From Bacteroidota bacterium (GTDB lineage Bacteria > Bacteroidota > Bacteroidia > Bacteroidales > Cfx3-03): a DNA stretch of 15,477 nucleotides. A model generated the notes under the pieces. It was not told the origin of the DNA and searched no databases. It saw only the letters and a list, made by a program, of their open reading frames with translations. Of the stretch, positions 6,775-13,487 are shown piece by piece. The stretch is from contig JAUZOX010000023.1 in the NCBI GenBank assembly GCA_030706265.1, positions 1 through 15,477 on the forward strand, read 5' to 3'. The position numbers and the translations under genes are program-made. How positions within the stretch are numbered: the stretch's first letter is position 1; every line of letters begins with the position of its first letter.

Positions 6775-7761
6775 TTATTCATCAATCATTTTTTGACTGC
6801 CTTCAGAATATCTGTGACCTTGAATTTTTATTTGAGAAGCTGCGGTCTCAATCTCTGTAAGGTCTGCATTTGTTAATTCAACATTCATCGCACCCATGTT
6901 TTCTTCCAACCGGTGTATTTTCGTTGTCCCCGGAATTGGTACGATCCAAGGTTTTTGAGCCAGCAACCAGGCAAGGGCTATCTGTGCCGGGGTGGCATTT
7001 TTCCTTTTTGCGATGGTTTCAATTAAATCGACCAATTGCTTATTTGCGGCTCTGTTCTCTGCTGAAAAACGGGGTACCGTATTGCGAAAATCGGATTGCT
7101 CGAACCGGGTGCTCTCGTCAATTTTACCTGTGAGAAAACCCTTGCCCAGTGGACTGAAAGGAACAAGACCGATGCCAAGTTCTTCGAGTGTTGACATTGT
7201 TTTGGTTTCAGGTTCGCGCCACCAAAGAGAATACTCACTTTGCAGCGCCGTTACGGGCTGTATGGCATGCGCCTTGCGAATATTTTTTGCACTTGCTTCG
7301 GACAGTCCAAAGTATTTTACCTTTCCTTCTTTTATTAGCTCTCTTACCGTCCCAGCGACATCTTCCATCGGTACGTCAGGGTCGACACGATGCTGATACA
7401 GCAGGTCGATAACTTCTACATTCAATCTCTTTAACGAGCCTTCCACGGATTGCCTTATATATTCAGGCTTACTGTTTAAACCGGTAGGTTTGCCATCCTG
7501 AAAATTAAAACCAAATTTGGTGGCAATCACGACATCATTCCTGATAGGAGCCAATGCTTCGCCTACTAACTCTTCATTTGTAAATGGGCCATCTATTTGG
7601 GCAGTATCAAAAAATGTAATGCCTTTTTCAAAGGCAGCACGGATTAGCGCAATAGCCTCTTTTTTTCCTAAAGCCTGGCCATAAGAGAAATTCAGGCCCA
7701 TACAACCAAGTCCCAGTGCAGAGACTTCGAGACCTTGATTACCTAACAATCTTTTTTTCAT
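6775..7761 (-). CDS. Aldo/keto reductase with catalytic Tyr replaced by Asp
   Basis: Full-length 328-residue member of the NADPH-dependent aldo/keto reductase superfamily (TIM barrel, cytoplasmic), close to the group often annotated as general stress or AKR13-type reductases. Seen: N-terminal G-L-G-C-M-G (17-22), F-F-D-T-A (50-54, catalytic Asp52), A-T-K-F-G (80-84, Lys82), L-L-Y-Q-H-R (120-125, His124), and the NADPH-binding end with I-P-G-T-T-K. The usual sequence after D-T-A is x-x-Y-G-P-F-T-N-E-E-L; here residue 57 is Asp (codon GAT), where the proton-donating Tyr (TAT/TAC) is expected. All surrounding residues are conserved. A TAT-to-GAT change is a single substitution. The enzyme is therefore probably inactive or altered, unless this is a sequence error. 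It is divergent from the AraC-family pseudogene, its probable regulator. Confidence 0.93.
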   Translation of the reverse strand: MKKRLLGNQGLEVSALGLGCMGLNFSYGQALGKKEAIALIRAAFEKGITFFDTAQIDGPFTNEELVGEALAPIRNDVVIATKFGFNFQDGKPTGLNSKPEYIRQSVEGSLKRLNVEVIDLLYQHRVDPDVPMEDVAGTVRELIKEGKVKYFGLSEASAKNIRKAHAIQPVTALQSEYSLWWREPETKTMSTLEELGIGLVPFSPLGKGFLTGKIDESTRFEQSDFRNTVPRFSAENRAANKQLVDLIETIAKRKNATPAQIALAWLLAQKPWIVPIPGTTKIHRLEENMGAMNVELTNADLTEIETAASQIKIQGHRYSEGSQKMIDE

Positions 7762-8042
7762 AAGTAAGTGATTTTTAAATTAAATCGGTAAGATGGAATT
7801 CGCATGATGGCTTTTCCCCGGTGTTTGTGCCTTCAATCATGCCCGTTACACTTTAAATTATTAAGAGAATCACCGGACAAAAAACTCATTCAATTCCGGT
7901 TACAAATTTCCGATGATTCTTACGATCATAAAGTATACTTTTTACAGGTATTCATACCATTTTTACTGTTTCAGGGATTGCGATTAACTTTTTAAAAATG
8001 ATACATTTAACTTCGCATTGAATTATACAAAAAACAACGAAA
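7762..8042. promoter_or_regulatory. Divergent control region between the aldo/keto reductase and the AraC-like pseudogene
   Basis: 281 bp, visibly A+T-rich. It contains a 6-bp inverted repeat ACCGGA (7872-7877) / TCCGGT (7895-7900) and the palindrome AAGTATACTT (7931-7940); either could be an old operator, but both are short. Imperfect -7-like elements for the + strand are TACATTTA (8002-8009) and TAACTTCG (8008-8015). No consensus promoter for the reductase is seen. The short + strand ORF at 7804-7995 has no recognisable features and I do not consider it a gene. Confidence 0.4.
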
Positions 8043-9039
8043 ATGAAAAACATGTTCAATTTAGACACCGTGTCGGATTATAACAATCTGGTTGGTGTGG
8101 AGACGCTGCATCCCCTTGTTAGCGTTATTGATTTGTCAAAAACGCTAAGTTCTAATCGATCACATACGCATTTGAATTTTGGCATTTATGCTGTTTTCTT
8201 TAAAGAAGTTGTTTGTGGCGAATTACGATAAGGAATGGGGACATATGATTATCAGGAAGGCACTTTGGGATTTATTGCGCCCGGCCAGGTTGTTCAAATA
8301 ACCAGAAAGGAATCCGGCGAACCTGGAAAAGGTTGGGTATTATTGTTTCATACGAAAATAATTTGATTAAATAGGTCGTATGGAACTCGCATTGAAAATT
8401 TTCATCGTTGTTTGTGTTTTCAAAACATGCTCGTTTCATCCGGATTTAATTCATGGCACATCGTTAGGAAGAGCTATACATGATTATTCTTTCTTTTCTT
8501 ATAAAACAAATGAAGCCTTACATGTATCGGAGCGTGAAAGAAAAATTGTTTTCGAATGCTTTTCGAAAATAGCCTATGAAATTGAACAACGCATAGATAA
8601 GCATAGTAAAAAGTTAATCGTCAGCGATATTCAGTTGTTGCTTGATTATTGAATCCGCTTTTATGACCGCCAATTCTTAACACGTGAAAATGTTAACAGA
8701 GGGACCATTGAGAAATTTGAAAGGTTACTGGACGACTATTTTAAATCGGAGCGACCTAAAACCATCGGGCTCCCTTCAGTTGGATATATTGCGGATAAGT
8801 TGCACTTGTCTGCGAATTATTTTGGCGATCTGGTAAAAAAAGAAACCGGAAAAACAGCGCTGGAATACATTCATTTGAAGCTTATTAATATAGCTAAGGA
8901 TCTGATTTTAGATCCGGATAAATCGGTAAGCGAAATAGCCTACGAACTTGGGTTTAAATATCCCCAACATTTCACCCGCATTTTCAAGAGAGAAACGGGA
9001 ATATCGCCGGCAGACTATAGGGGCAACATTAAATTATAG
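8043..9039 (+). pseudogene. AraC-family transcriptional regulator, disrupted
   Basis: The conceptual product is a cupin-like sensor domain followed by a C-terminal AraC/XylS DNA-binding domain. The latter has two helix-turn-helix units, visible as L-H-L-S-A-N-Y-F-G-D-L-V-K-K-E-T-G and S-E-I-A-Y-E-L-G-F-K-Y-P-Q-H-F-T-R-I-F-K, ending G-I-S-P-A-D-Y-R. Three lesions break it. A TAA at 8229-8231 sits where the family has Tyr (G-E-L-R-Y-G). An 88-bp insertion lies between two copies of GTTTCAT (8345-8351 and 8433-8439) and shifts the frame by one. A TGA at 8650-8652 sits where the family has Cys (L-L-D-Y-C-I-R-F-Y-D-R-Q-F). Removing 88 bp leaves 909 bp, exactly 303 codons, the normal family length. 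The fragment at 8800-9039 could still yield an isolated DNA-binding domain if translated. It probably once controlled the divergent aldo/keto reductase. Confidence 0.9.
8345..8439. repeat. 88-bp insertion bounded by a 7-bp direct repeat, inside the AraC-like pseudogene
   Basis: GTTTCAT occurs at 8345-8351 and 8433-8439, and the 88 bp from the start of one to the start of the next are extra relative to the family protein. The similarity continues weakly past the repeat (14 of the first 18 positions from TTTCAT onward match), so this could be a degenerate duplication instead of a target-site duplication. I see no terminal inverted repeats. Inside are the palindrome TGAAAATTTTCA (8393-8404) and TGTTTT-C-AAAACA (8415-8427). 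Confidence 0.6.
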
Positions 9040-9241
9040 TTTGGCAAACTGCTAAAATTTAGACTTTAGCCGGCAGATACATGCGGTGATGTGTCATGGC
9101 CTATACGCACCCGGTTAAAGCGGCGCATATAACATAAGCAGCAAAAGAAAACACGGGATTGATGCCCTGCCTGTTGATAGACAGCGCCAATATTATCCAT
9201 TTCAACTTTATAACTCCCTGGTTTTAGAATCGATTCATTTT
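9040..9241. other. Convergent intergenic region without a recognised gene
   Basis: About 200 bp between the end of the AraC-like pseudogene and the end of the radical SAM gene. It holds short symmetric elements (AGTTTGGCAAACT at 9038-9050, CTAAAATTTAG at 9052-9062, GAATCGATTC at 9227-9236), none with the T-run of a terminator. A minus-strand open frame overlaps the radical SAM gene end and shows no family features. Confidence 0.35.
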
Positions 9242-10261
9242 TTACAGACCCTCGCTGCAGTTCCTGCAAATGGTTATTTGCCTGCGGTTGGCAAAGACCC
9301 TCTTCCGGAAAAGTTGATAAGGTTCGCCTTCCCATATCTGCTGAAGGGAATCCTCACGAAGGTCTCCCAGCCGGTGATCCGCATCTTTATCAAAGCAACA
9401 GGGTACGATCATACCATCCCAGGTTGCTACGCAGGTAGTCCACAACCGCCAGCAACGGTTGGGCAGGCGAGACTTTATGTGCCATGCCCCATCGCCCGTG
9501 CGTTCATAGCGTGAATATTTATTGTCGTCGATCAATGAATTGTCTCCCTTGTCAAAATCATAGATCTGGGCACTCTTGATCTGGACCTCGTCAACACCTA
9601 CCTCCGCACCGAAAGCCTTTACGGCTTCGATCTGATGTTTGTTGTGGGCAAAGACGATAAACTGCAAAATGACATACGGCGATTTGGAACGACATTCCTT
9701 TTTGGCCATCACCAGGTTCCGGATACCGTTTTTCACTCTCTCCACATCCCCTCCTACCCTATAGGCCGCATAGGTTTCCTGGTCCAGACCATCCAGCGAA
9801 ACGATGATCCGGTCGAGACCCGAACGAATGGTTTCGCGGGCTTTTTCTTCCGTCAGAAAGTGTCCGTTTGTCGAGGTTGCGGTGTAGATTCCCCGGTCAT
9901 GGGCATACCTTACCAGCTCAGGAAAATGAGGATGAAGATAAGGCTCACCTTGAAAATAAAGCGTCAGATAAAGCAGGTGTCCCCTGACCTGATCAATGAT
10001 CTGTTTAAAGAAAGCGAAATCGATCTTTCCGGTGGGGCGTGTAAACATCCGAAGTCCTGAAGGACATTCGGTACAATGCAAGTTACAGGTGGTTGACACC
10101 TCAACAGACATGGCATAAGGATACCCGCTTTGGAACGGCCTGGTTCTGAATCTTGAAACCCGATAAGAAATGGCCAGCTTGAAAATATTAACCCCTTTTT
10201 TGAAACTCAGACAAGTCAGAAGACGGAATGAATCATGCAGTAAGGAACGGAATCTAATCAT
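9242..10261 (-). CDS. Radical SAM protein with C-terminal SPASM-type domain
   Basis: 339 residues, predicted cytoplasmic. The radical SAM core has the cluster motif C-N-L-H-C-T-E-C-P (C59, C63, C66), which binds the 4Fe-4S cluster that cleaves S-adenosylmethionine. It is followed by the G-E-P-Y-L-H-P motif (about 105-111) and S-T-N-G-H (130-134). The C-terminal part carries further Cys at about 270, 277, 288, 289, 332 and 335 (C-x6-C, C-C, C-x2-C) with an N-x-W-type helix L-Q-Q-I-W-E-G, as in SPASM/twitch domains holding auxiliary Fe-S clusters. Such enzymes modify peptides, proteins or small molecules; the substrate here is unknown. The ATG at 10261 starts 4 bp after the stop of the upstream AI-2E-type gene; a TTG at 10264 is an alternative. 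The two genes are very probably co-translated. No obvious precursor peptide gene lies nearby. Confidence 0.92.
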   Translation of the reverse strand: MIRFRSLLHDSFRLLTCLSFKKGVNIFKLAISYRVSRFRTRPFQSGYPYAMSVEVSTTCNLHCTECPSGLRMFTRPTGKIDFAFFKQIIDQVRGHLLYLTLYFQGEPYLHPHFPELVRYAHDRGIYTATSTNGHFLTEEKARETIRSGLDRIIVSLDGLDQETYAAYRVGGDVERVKNGIRNLVMAKKECRSKSPYVILQFIVFAHNKHQIEAVKAFGAEVGVDEVQIKSAQIYDFDKGDNSLIDDNKYSRYERTGDGAWHIKSRLPNRCWRLWTTCVATWDGMIVPCCFDKDADHRLGDLREDSLQQIWEGEPYQLFRKRVFANRRQITICRNCSEGL

Positions 10262-10265
10262 CAAC

Positions 10266-11360
10266 TCACAAATTTTTTGTCAGGGTTTGGATCACACTGA
10301 ATTGATCCAGGAATTCCCTGGCAATAACACGTAAAACGGTATAAGAAGGAATGGCCAAAATCATACCCGGAACGCCTGCAAGGCTACCGGCCATCAACAC
10401 CACAAAAAAGATCTCCAGCGGATGTGCCTTTACGCGGTTTGAAAACACGAAGGGCTGTATCACAAAATTGTCCACCAGATTGGCAAAAGAGAATACCCCG
10501 ATAATGATGATAATAAGCGAAAAAATGTCATGATAGTTTCCCATCGCCACAGTGGAAGAAACCCCCAGCACTATTCCCACGCTGGCACCGATGAGGGGGC
10601 CCAGGTAAGGGATAATATTCATCATGCCTCCAAAGGTACCGATCAGTAAGGCATTGGGAACGCCAAACAGCGTCAGGCCTGTTGCTTCAATGGTCATCAT
10701 GATGCATAACTGGATACAGACGCCGGAAAAATAACGGGTGAGCAGTATGCGGGTATCTCTGAGGATTACCATAATCTTATCAGCCGATTTCGCCGGAGTC
10801 AGCGTTAAAATGATATTTGAAAACAGATTTTGATCCTTGAGAAAAAAGAAGGAGATAAAGATTACCGAGAAAAGCCCGATAAAAAGATTGGACGCGATAT
10901 TGACGATGCTGCCCAGAATATCCGAAAAGTTGGAAAAGTTGACTATTTCTTTTGCCTTGCTGATCAATAATGCGTCCAGCTTTTCATTACGGCGCAAGAA
11001 ACCATAATGGTGAAGAAACCGCTGAATCTCATCTAACCGAAGACGCACATCGACGCCGATGGCATTGACGTCAATTGAACCGATGACCTTTGCTTGCTGA
11101 ACAATCAACGGGACGAAGATCGAAGCCAGACAAATGACGAATCCAAAAATCAGGAGCAAAGTAAGAATGGTATTCAGAGAATGGGGCAGCCTCAGCTTTC
11201 CCAATCCCATGCGGTCTAAAAATTTAACGATGGGCCTGCCAATGATCGAAATCACCAATGCAATCAAGGTATAGATTACAAGATTGGAAAAATACCACAT
11301 CAGAAATAGCGCAATCACGACAACTATCCCGCCTATGATATTTTTGGTTATGTTATTCAT
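10266..11360 (-). CDS. AI-2E family transporter (PerM/UPF0118-type membrane protein)
   Basis: 364-residue integral inner-membrane protein. Seen in order: a hydrophobic pair near the N-terminus (about 9-41), a third hydrophobic segment at about 63-90, a long soluble section (about 91-150) with many charged residues, then membrane segments at about 154-175, 210-230, 232-270, 278-300 and 315-345. The signature region G-G-M-M-N-I-I-P-Y-L-G-P-L-I-G (about 244-258) and the late P-L-E-I-F-F-V-V-L-M-A-G-S-L-A-G-V-P-G-M are typical of the family. Members export diverse compounds or act as Na+/H+ antiporters; despite the name, autoinducer-2 transport is shown for few. Its TGA stop overlaps the spacing before the radical SAM start, so translational coupling is likely. 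A TAACTTTG promoter element lies about 100 bp upstream. Confidence 0.94.
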   Translation of the reverse strand: MNNITKNIIGGIVVVIALFLMWYFSNLVIYTLIALVISIIGRPIVKFLDRMGLGKLRLPHSLNTILTLLLIFGFVICLASIFVPLIVQQAKVIGSIDVNAIGVDVRLRLDEIQRFLHHYGFLRRNEKLDALLISKAKEIVNFSNFSDILGSIVNIASNLFIGLFSVIFISFFFLKDQNLFSNIILTLTPAKSADKIMVILRDTRILLTRYFSGVCIQLCIMMTIEATGLTLFGVPNALLIGTFGGMMNIIPYLGPLIGASVGIVLGVSSTVAMGNYHDIFSLIIIIIGVFSFANLVDNFVIQPFVFSNRVKAHPLEIFFVVLMAGSLAGVPGMILAIPSYTVLRVIAREFLDQFSVIQTLTKNL

Positions 11361-11384
11361 CTTACTGTCACTTAAATTAATAAC

Positions 11385-11409
11385 GCTTTAAATGATATCG
11401 CATTAAAGC
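11385..11409 (-). promoter_or_regulatory. Inverted repeat in the leader of the AI-2E-type gene
   Basis: GCTTTAAATG (11385-11394) and CATTAAAGC (11401-11409) pair over 9 bp with one bulged A around a 6-nt centre (ATATCG). It lies between the predicted promoter and the start codon, so it could form a leader hairpin or be an operator. It has no T-run in either direction that would make it a terminator. Confidence 0.4.
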
Positions 11410-11458
11410 TTGGTCCCTGATTTTATTCCTCCGGCAATTCACACATACCGATTCGCTC

Positions 11459-11466
11459 CAAAGTTA
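11459..11466 (-). promoter_or_regulatory. Likely promoter (-7 element) of the AI-2E/radical SAM operon
   Basis: On the minus strand this reads TAACTTTG, an exact TAnnTTTG. No TTG sits at the best -33 spacing, so the upstream half is weak. The predicted leader is about 90 nt and includes the inverted repeat at 11385-11409. Confidence 0.45.
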
Positions 11467-11764
11467 ATATTGAAAACCAAGAAACCTTCTAAAAGATTGA
11501 TCGTTTCTAAAAAGAATTTACCCAAACAATGATTTTCACGGTTCTTCAGTAACATTTTTGATGATTTCATAAATACTTTCTCAAATATTCAATGCGCATA
11601 GGGTTTAATTTTAAAAAAACGTTTTGGACCCACCTCGTTTTTTAAGACTTAAAGATAGATTCTGACAAACTGTTTTGAAAGCCGTTATACAATGAAAGGT
11701 GTTTAAAAATTTTAAACCAGTGGAAATAACTTGTATTAAATCGGTCTGGGTAACTCGTTCATCG
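11467..11764. other. A+T-rich gene-free stretch between the AI-2E operon and metK
   Basis: About 300 bp with no ORF showing family features, no tRNA-like cloverleaf and no full consensus promoter on either strand. It contains one symmetric element, GTTTAAAAATTTTAAAC (11701-11717), with 8-bp arms around a single A. A minus-strand open frame at 11611-11811 runs through the metK terminator and is not credible as a gene. Confidence 0.4.
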
Positions 11765-11806
11765 AAATAAAAAGGGTTGTTGCCTCTAAAAAGCAACAAC
11801 CCTTTT
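11765..11806 (-). terminator. Rho-independent terminator of metK
   Basis: AAAAGGGTTGTTGC (11770-11783) and GCAACAACCCTTTT (11793-11806) form a perfect 14-bp stem with a 9-nt loop. Read on the minus strand it follows the metK stop by about 20 nt and ends in TTTTTATTT. The arms have A/T ends, so it might also stop + strand transcripts. Confidence 0.92.
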
Positions 11807-11827
11807 AACAATTAGTTGCCGGATCAA

Positions 11828-13168
11828 TTACAATCCAAAGGCTTTTTTGATATCGTCGACAGCGTCCAACTCTTCCCAGGAGAAGAATTTAACTTTCTTG
11901 TAGTTCACTTTAATACCATTTTCGACGCGGGTAACAGTGTGTCCATTAGCATAGTACACTTTTACTTCTTTCTCAAATGACTCACGGCCAAAGTGACCAT
12001 AGGCAGCAGTTGGAGAGAAGATTGGATCCTTCAGCCCATAGCGTTTAACAATGCTATAAGGACGTAAATCGAATATTTCATTAACTTTCTTTGAGATTTC
12101 GCCATCACTCAACACTTTATCGTCGGCACCGCGTACCTTGGCAGTCTTGTAAGTATTGACATATAAGCCAACGGGATCGGCAACCCCGATTGCATAAGCA
12201 ACTTGTACCAGAACTTCGTTGCAGACCCCTGCAGCAACCAGATTCTTGGCGATATGCCTTGCAGCATAGGCAGCAGAACGGTCCACTTTCGAAGAGTCTT
12301 TTCCAGAGAAGGCTCCACCGCCATGGGCACCTTTTCCGCCATAAGTGTCAACGATGATCTTACGGCCGGTCAAACCGGTATCGCCATGAGGTCCACCGAT
12401 CACAAACTTACCGGTAGGATTAACCAACAGACGGTAATCATCATTGAACAGTTTTTTAAGCCGTTGTGGAAGAGATTTCTTTACACGCGGAATTAAAATT
12501 GCGGCAATGTCTTTCTGGATTCTTTCCTGCATCTGTTTTTCGGCTTCTTTTGAAGCCTCAGGCGTGTTGCCGGCAGGTAAGATAAATTCATCATGCTGGG
12601 TTGAAATGACGATGGTATCTATTCTTAAGGGTTTACCATTATCGGCATATTCAATCGTAACCTGAGACTTGGCATCAGGCCTTAGATAGTTCATCGTTTT
12701 TTTATCCTCACGACGAATAACGGCCAGTTCTTCGAGCAGGCGGTGAGCCAGGAAAATAGAAAGTGGCATATAATTGTCGGTCTCGTTGGTAGCGTATCCA
12801 AACATCATACCCTGATCACCGGCACCTTGCTCTTCCAAATTTTCTCTTTCAACTCCCTGATTGATATCACTGGATTGCTCATGAATAGTGGTGATCACAC
12901 CACAAGAGCTGTAATCAAAGCGGTAGTCTGCTTTTGTATACCCAATCTTTTGAATTGTTTCGCGAACCACTTTCTGGATGTCTACATAACCGTTGGTTTT
13001 TACTTCGCCACTGCAAACAGCTAAACCTGTTGTCACTAATGTTTCACAAGCGACCTTAGATTCCGGATCCCAACGAAGAAATTCGTCGAGTAAGGCATCT
13101 GAAATCTGATCGGCTACTTTGTCAGGATGTCCTTCTGAAACGGACTCCGACGTAAATAAGTATCCCAT
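11828..13168 (-). CDS. metK: S-adenosylmethionine synthetase (methionine adenosyltransferase)
   Basis: Makes S-adenosylmethionine from methionine and ATP in the cytoplasm. Seen: N-terminal S-E-S-V-S-E-G-H-P-D-K (residues 7-17, with the ATP-phosphate-binding His14 and Asp16), G-A-G-D-Q-G-M-M-F-G-Y (115-125, signature 1), G-G-P-H-G-D-T-G-L-T-G-R-K (258-270), and G-G-G-A-F-S-G-K-D-S-S-K-V-D-R-S (283-298, signature 2). At 446 residues it is longer than the E. coli enzyme (384); extra length lies in the central domain around 200-245 and at the C-terminus, common in Bacteroidota. It is a single-gene unit with a likely promoter at 13293-13319 and a strong terminator. I see no known SAM riboswitch in its roughly 120-nt leader. 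Its product would supply the radical SAM enzyme, as it does all SAM users. Confidence 0.98.
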   Translation of the reverse strand: MGYLFTSESVSEGHPDKVADQISDALLDEFLRWDPESKVACETLVTTGLAVCSGEVKTNGYVDIQKVVRETIQKIGYTKADYRFDYSSCGVITTIHEQSSDINQGVERENLEEQGAGDQGMMFGYATNETDNYMPLSIFLAHRLLEELAVIRREDKKTMNYLRPDAKSQVTIEYADNGKPLRIDTIVISTQHDEFILPAGNTPEASKEAEKQMQERIQKDIAAILIPRVKKSLPQRLKKLFNDDYRLLVNPTGKFVIGGPHGDTGLTGRKIIVDTYGGKGAHGGGAFSGKDSSKVDRSAAYAARHIAKNLVAAGVCNEVLVQVAYAIGVADPVGLYVNTYKTAKVRGADDKVLSDGEISKKVNEIFDLRPYSIVKRYGLKDPIFSPTAAYGHFGRESFEKEVKVYYANGHTVTRVENGIKVNYKKVKFFSWEELDAVDDIKKAFGL

Positions 13169-13292
13169 GATTTAATTTAATAAGTTGATTTAAAATATGT
13201 TAAGCGGGAAGGACCAATTGGACGAAATCAAAATGAATTGTTTTAGCATTTTTTTTCGTGGTTGCAATCAATGAAATCTTTCCACAACGCGG

Positions 13293-13319
13293 CAAAAGTA
13301 CACATTTTTTTAATTGCAA
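13293..13319 (-). promoter_or_regulatory. Likely metK promoter
   Basis: On the minus strand TTG (13319-13317) is followed after 16 bp by TACTTTTG (13300-13293), an exact TAnnTTTG. The spacing is slightly short. Transcription would start at about 13287, giving a leader of about 118 nt. Confidence 0.55.
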
Positions 13320-13338
13320 TAATTCTTTACCGATGTAT

Positions 13339-13369
13339 AAATTTTCTATTTTATGAAATTTTCTATTTT
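13339..13369. repeat. Two tandem copies of a 14-mer upstream of metK
   Basis: AAATTTTCTATTTT occurs at 13339-13352 and again at 13356-13369, a 17-bp period. It lies about 50-80 bp upstream of the predicted metK transcription start. It could be a paired regulator-binding site or an A/T-rich upstream element, or merely low-complexity DNA. Confidence 0.5.
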
Positions 13370-13442
13370 CCATAAAATGGATTCCTAAAACAAAATCATT
13401 CATTTGATTAAAAAAGCGGGAAAAGGATTCCCCTGAATGCAA

Positions 13443-13464
13443 AATCAGATATGAAGATCTGATT
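13443..13464 (-). terminator. Possible weak terminator after gldA
   Basis: AATCAGAT (13443-13450) and ATCTGATT (13457-13464) form an 8-bp stem with a 6-nt loop, 24 bp after the gldA stop in the minus direction. Only a short T-rich end (TTTT) follows, and the stem is A/T-rich, so termination would be inefficient. Confidence 0.4.
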
Positions 13465-13487
13465 CAGAAACGAAATCAGTTGCTGTT

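Noticed and set aside
7804..7995. 63-codon + strand ORF upstream of the AraC-like pseudogene
   Set aside because: No recognisable domain or start context; it lies in the divergent control region.
8352..8432. Complete insertion sequence or MITE with terminal inverted repeats
   Set aside because: The two ends of the inserted segment are not complementary, and it is too short to encode a transposase.
8380..8652. Stand-alone 90-codon + strand ORF
   Set aside because: Its first 18 or so codons lie in the 88-bp insertion and the rest is the middle of the AraC-like protein, ending at the nonsense TGA; it is a pseudogene fragment.
9066..9335. Minus-strand ORF overlapping the end of the radical SAM gene
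   Set aside because: It overlaps the conserved SPASM region in another frame and its unique part has no recognisable features.
11611..11811. 66-codon minus-strand ORF between metK and the AI-2E gene
   Set aside because: It starts inside the metK terminator hairpin and has no family features.
13169..13290. SAM riboswitch in the metK leader
   Set aside because: I could not recognise the conserved core of any known SAM riboswitch class nor a convincing multi-helix fold; a covariance-model search would decide.
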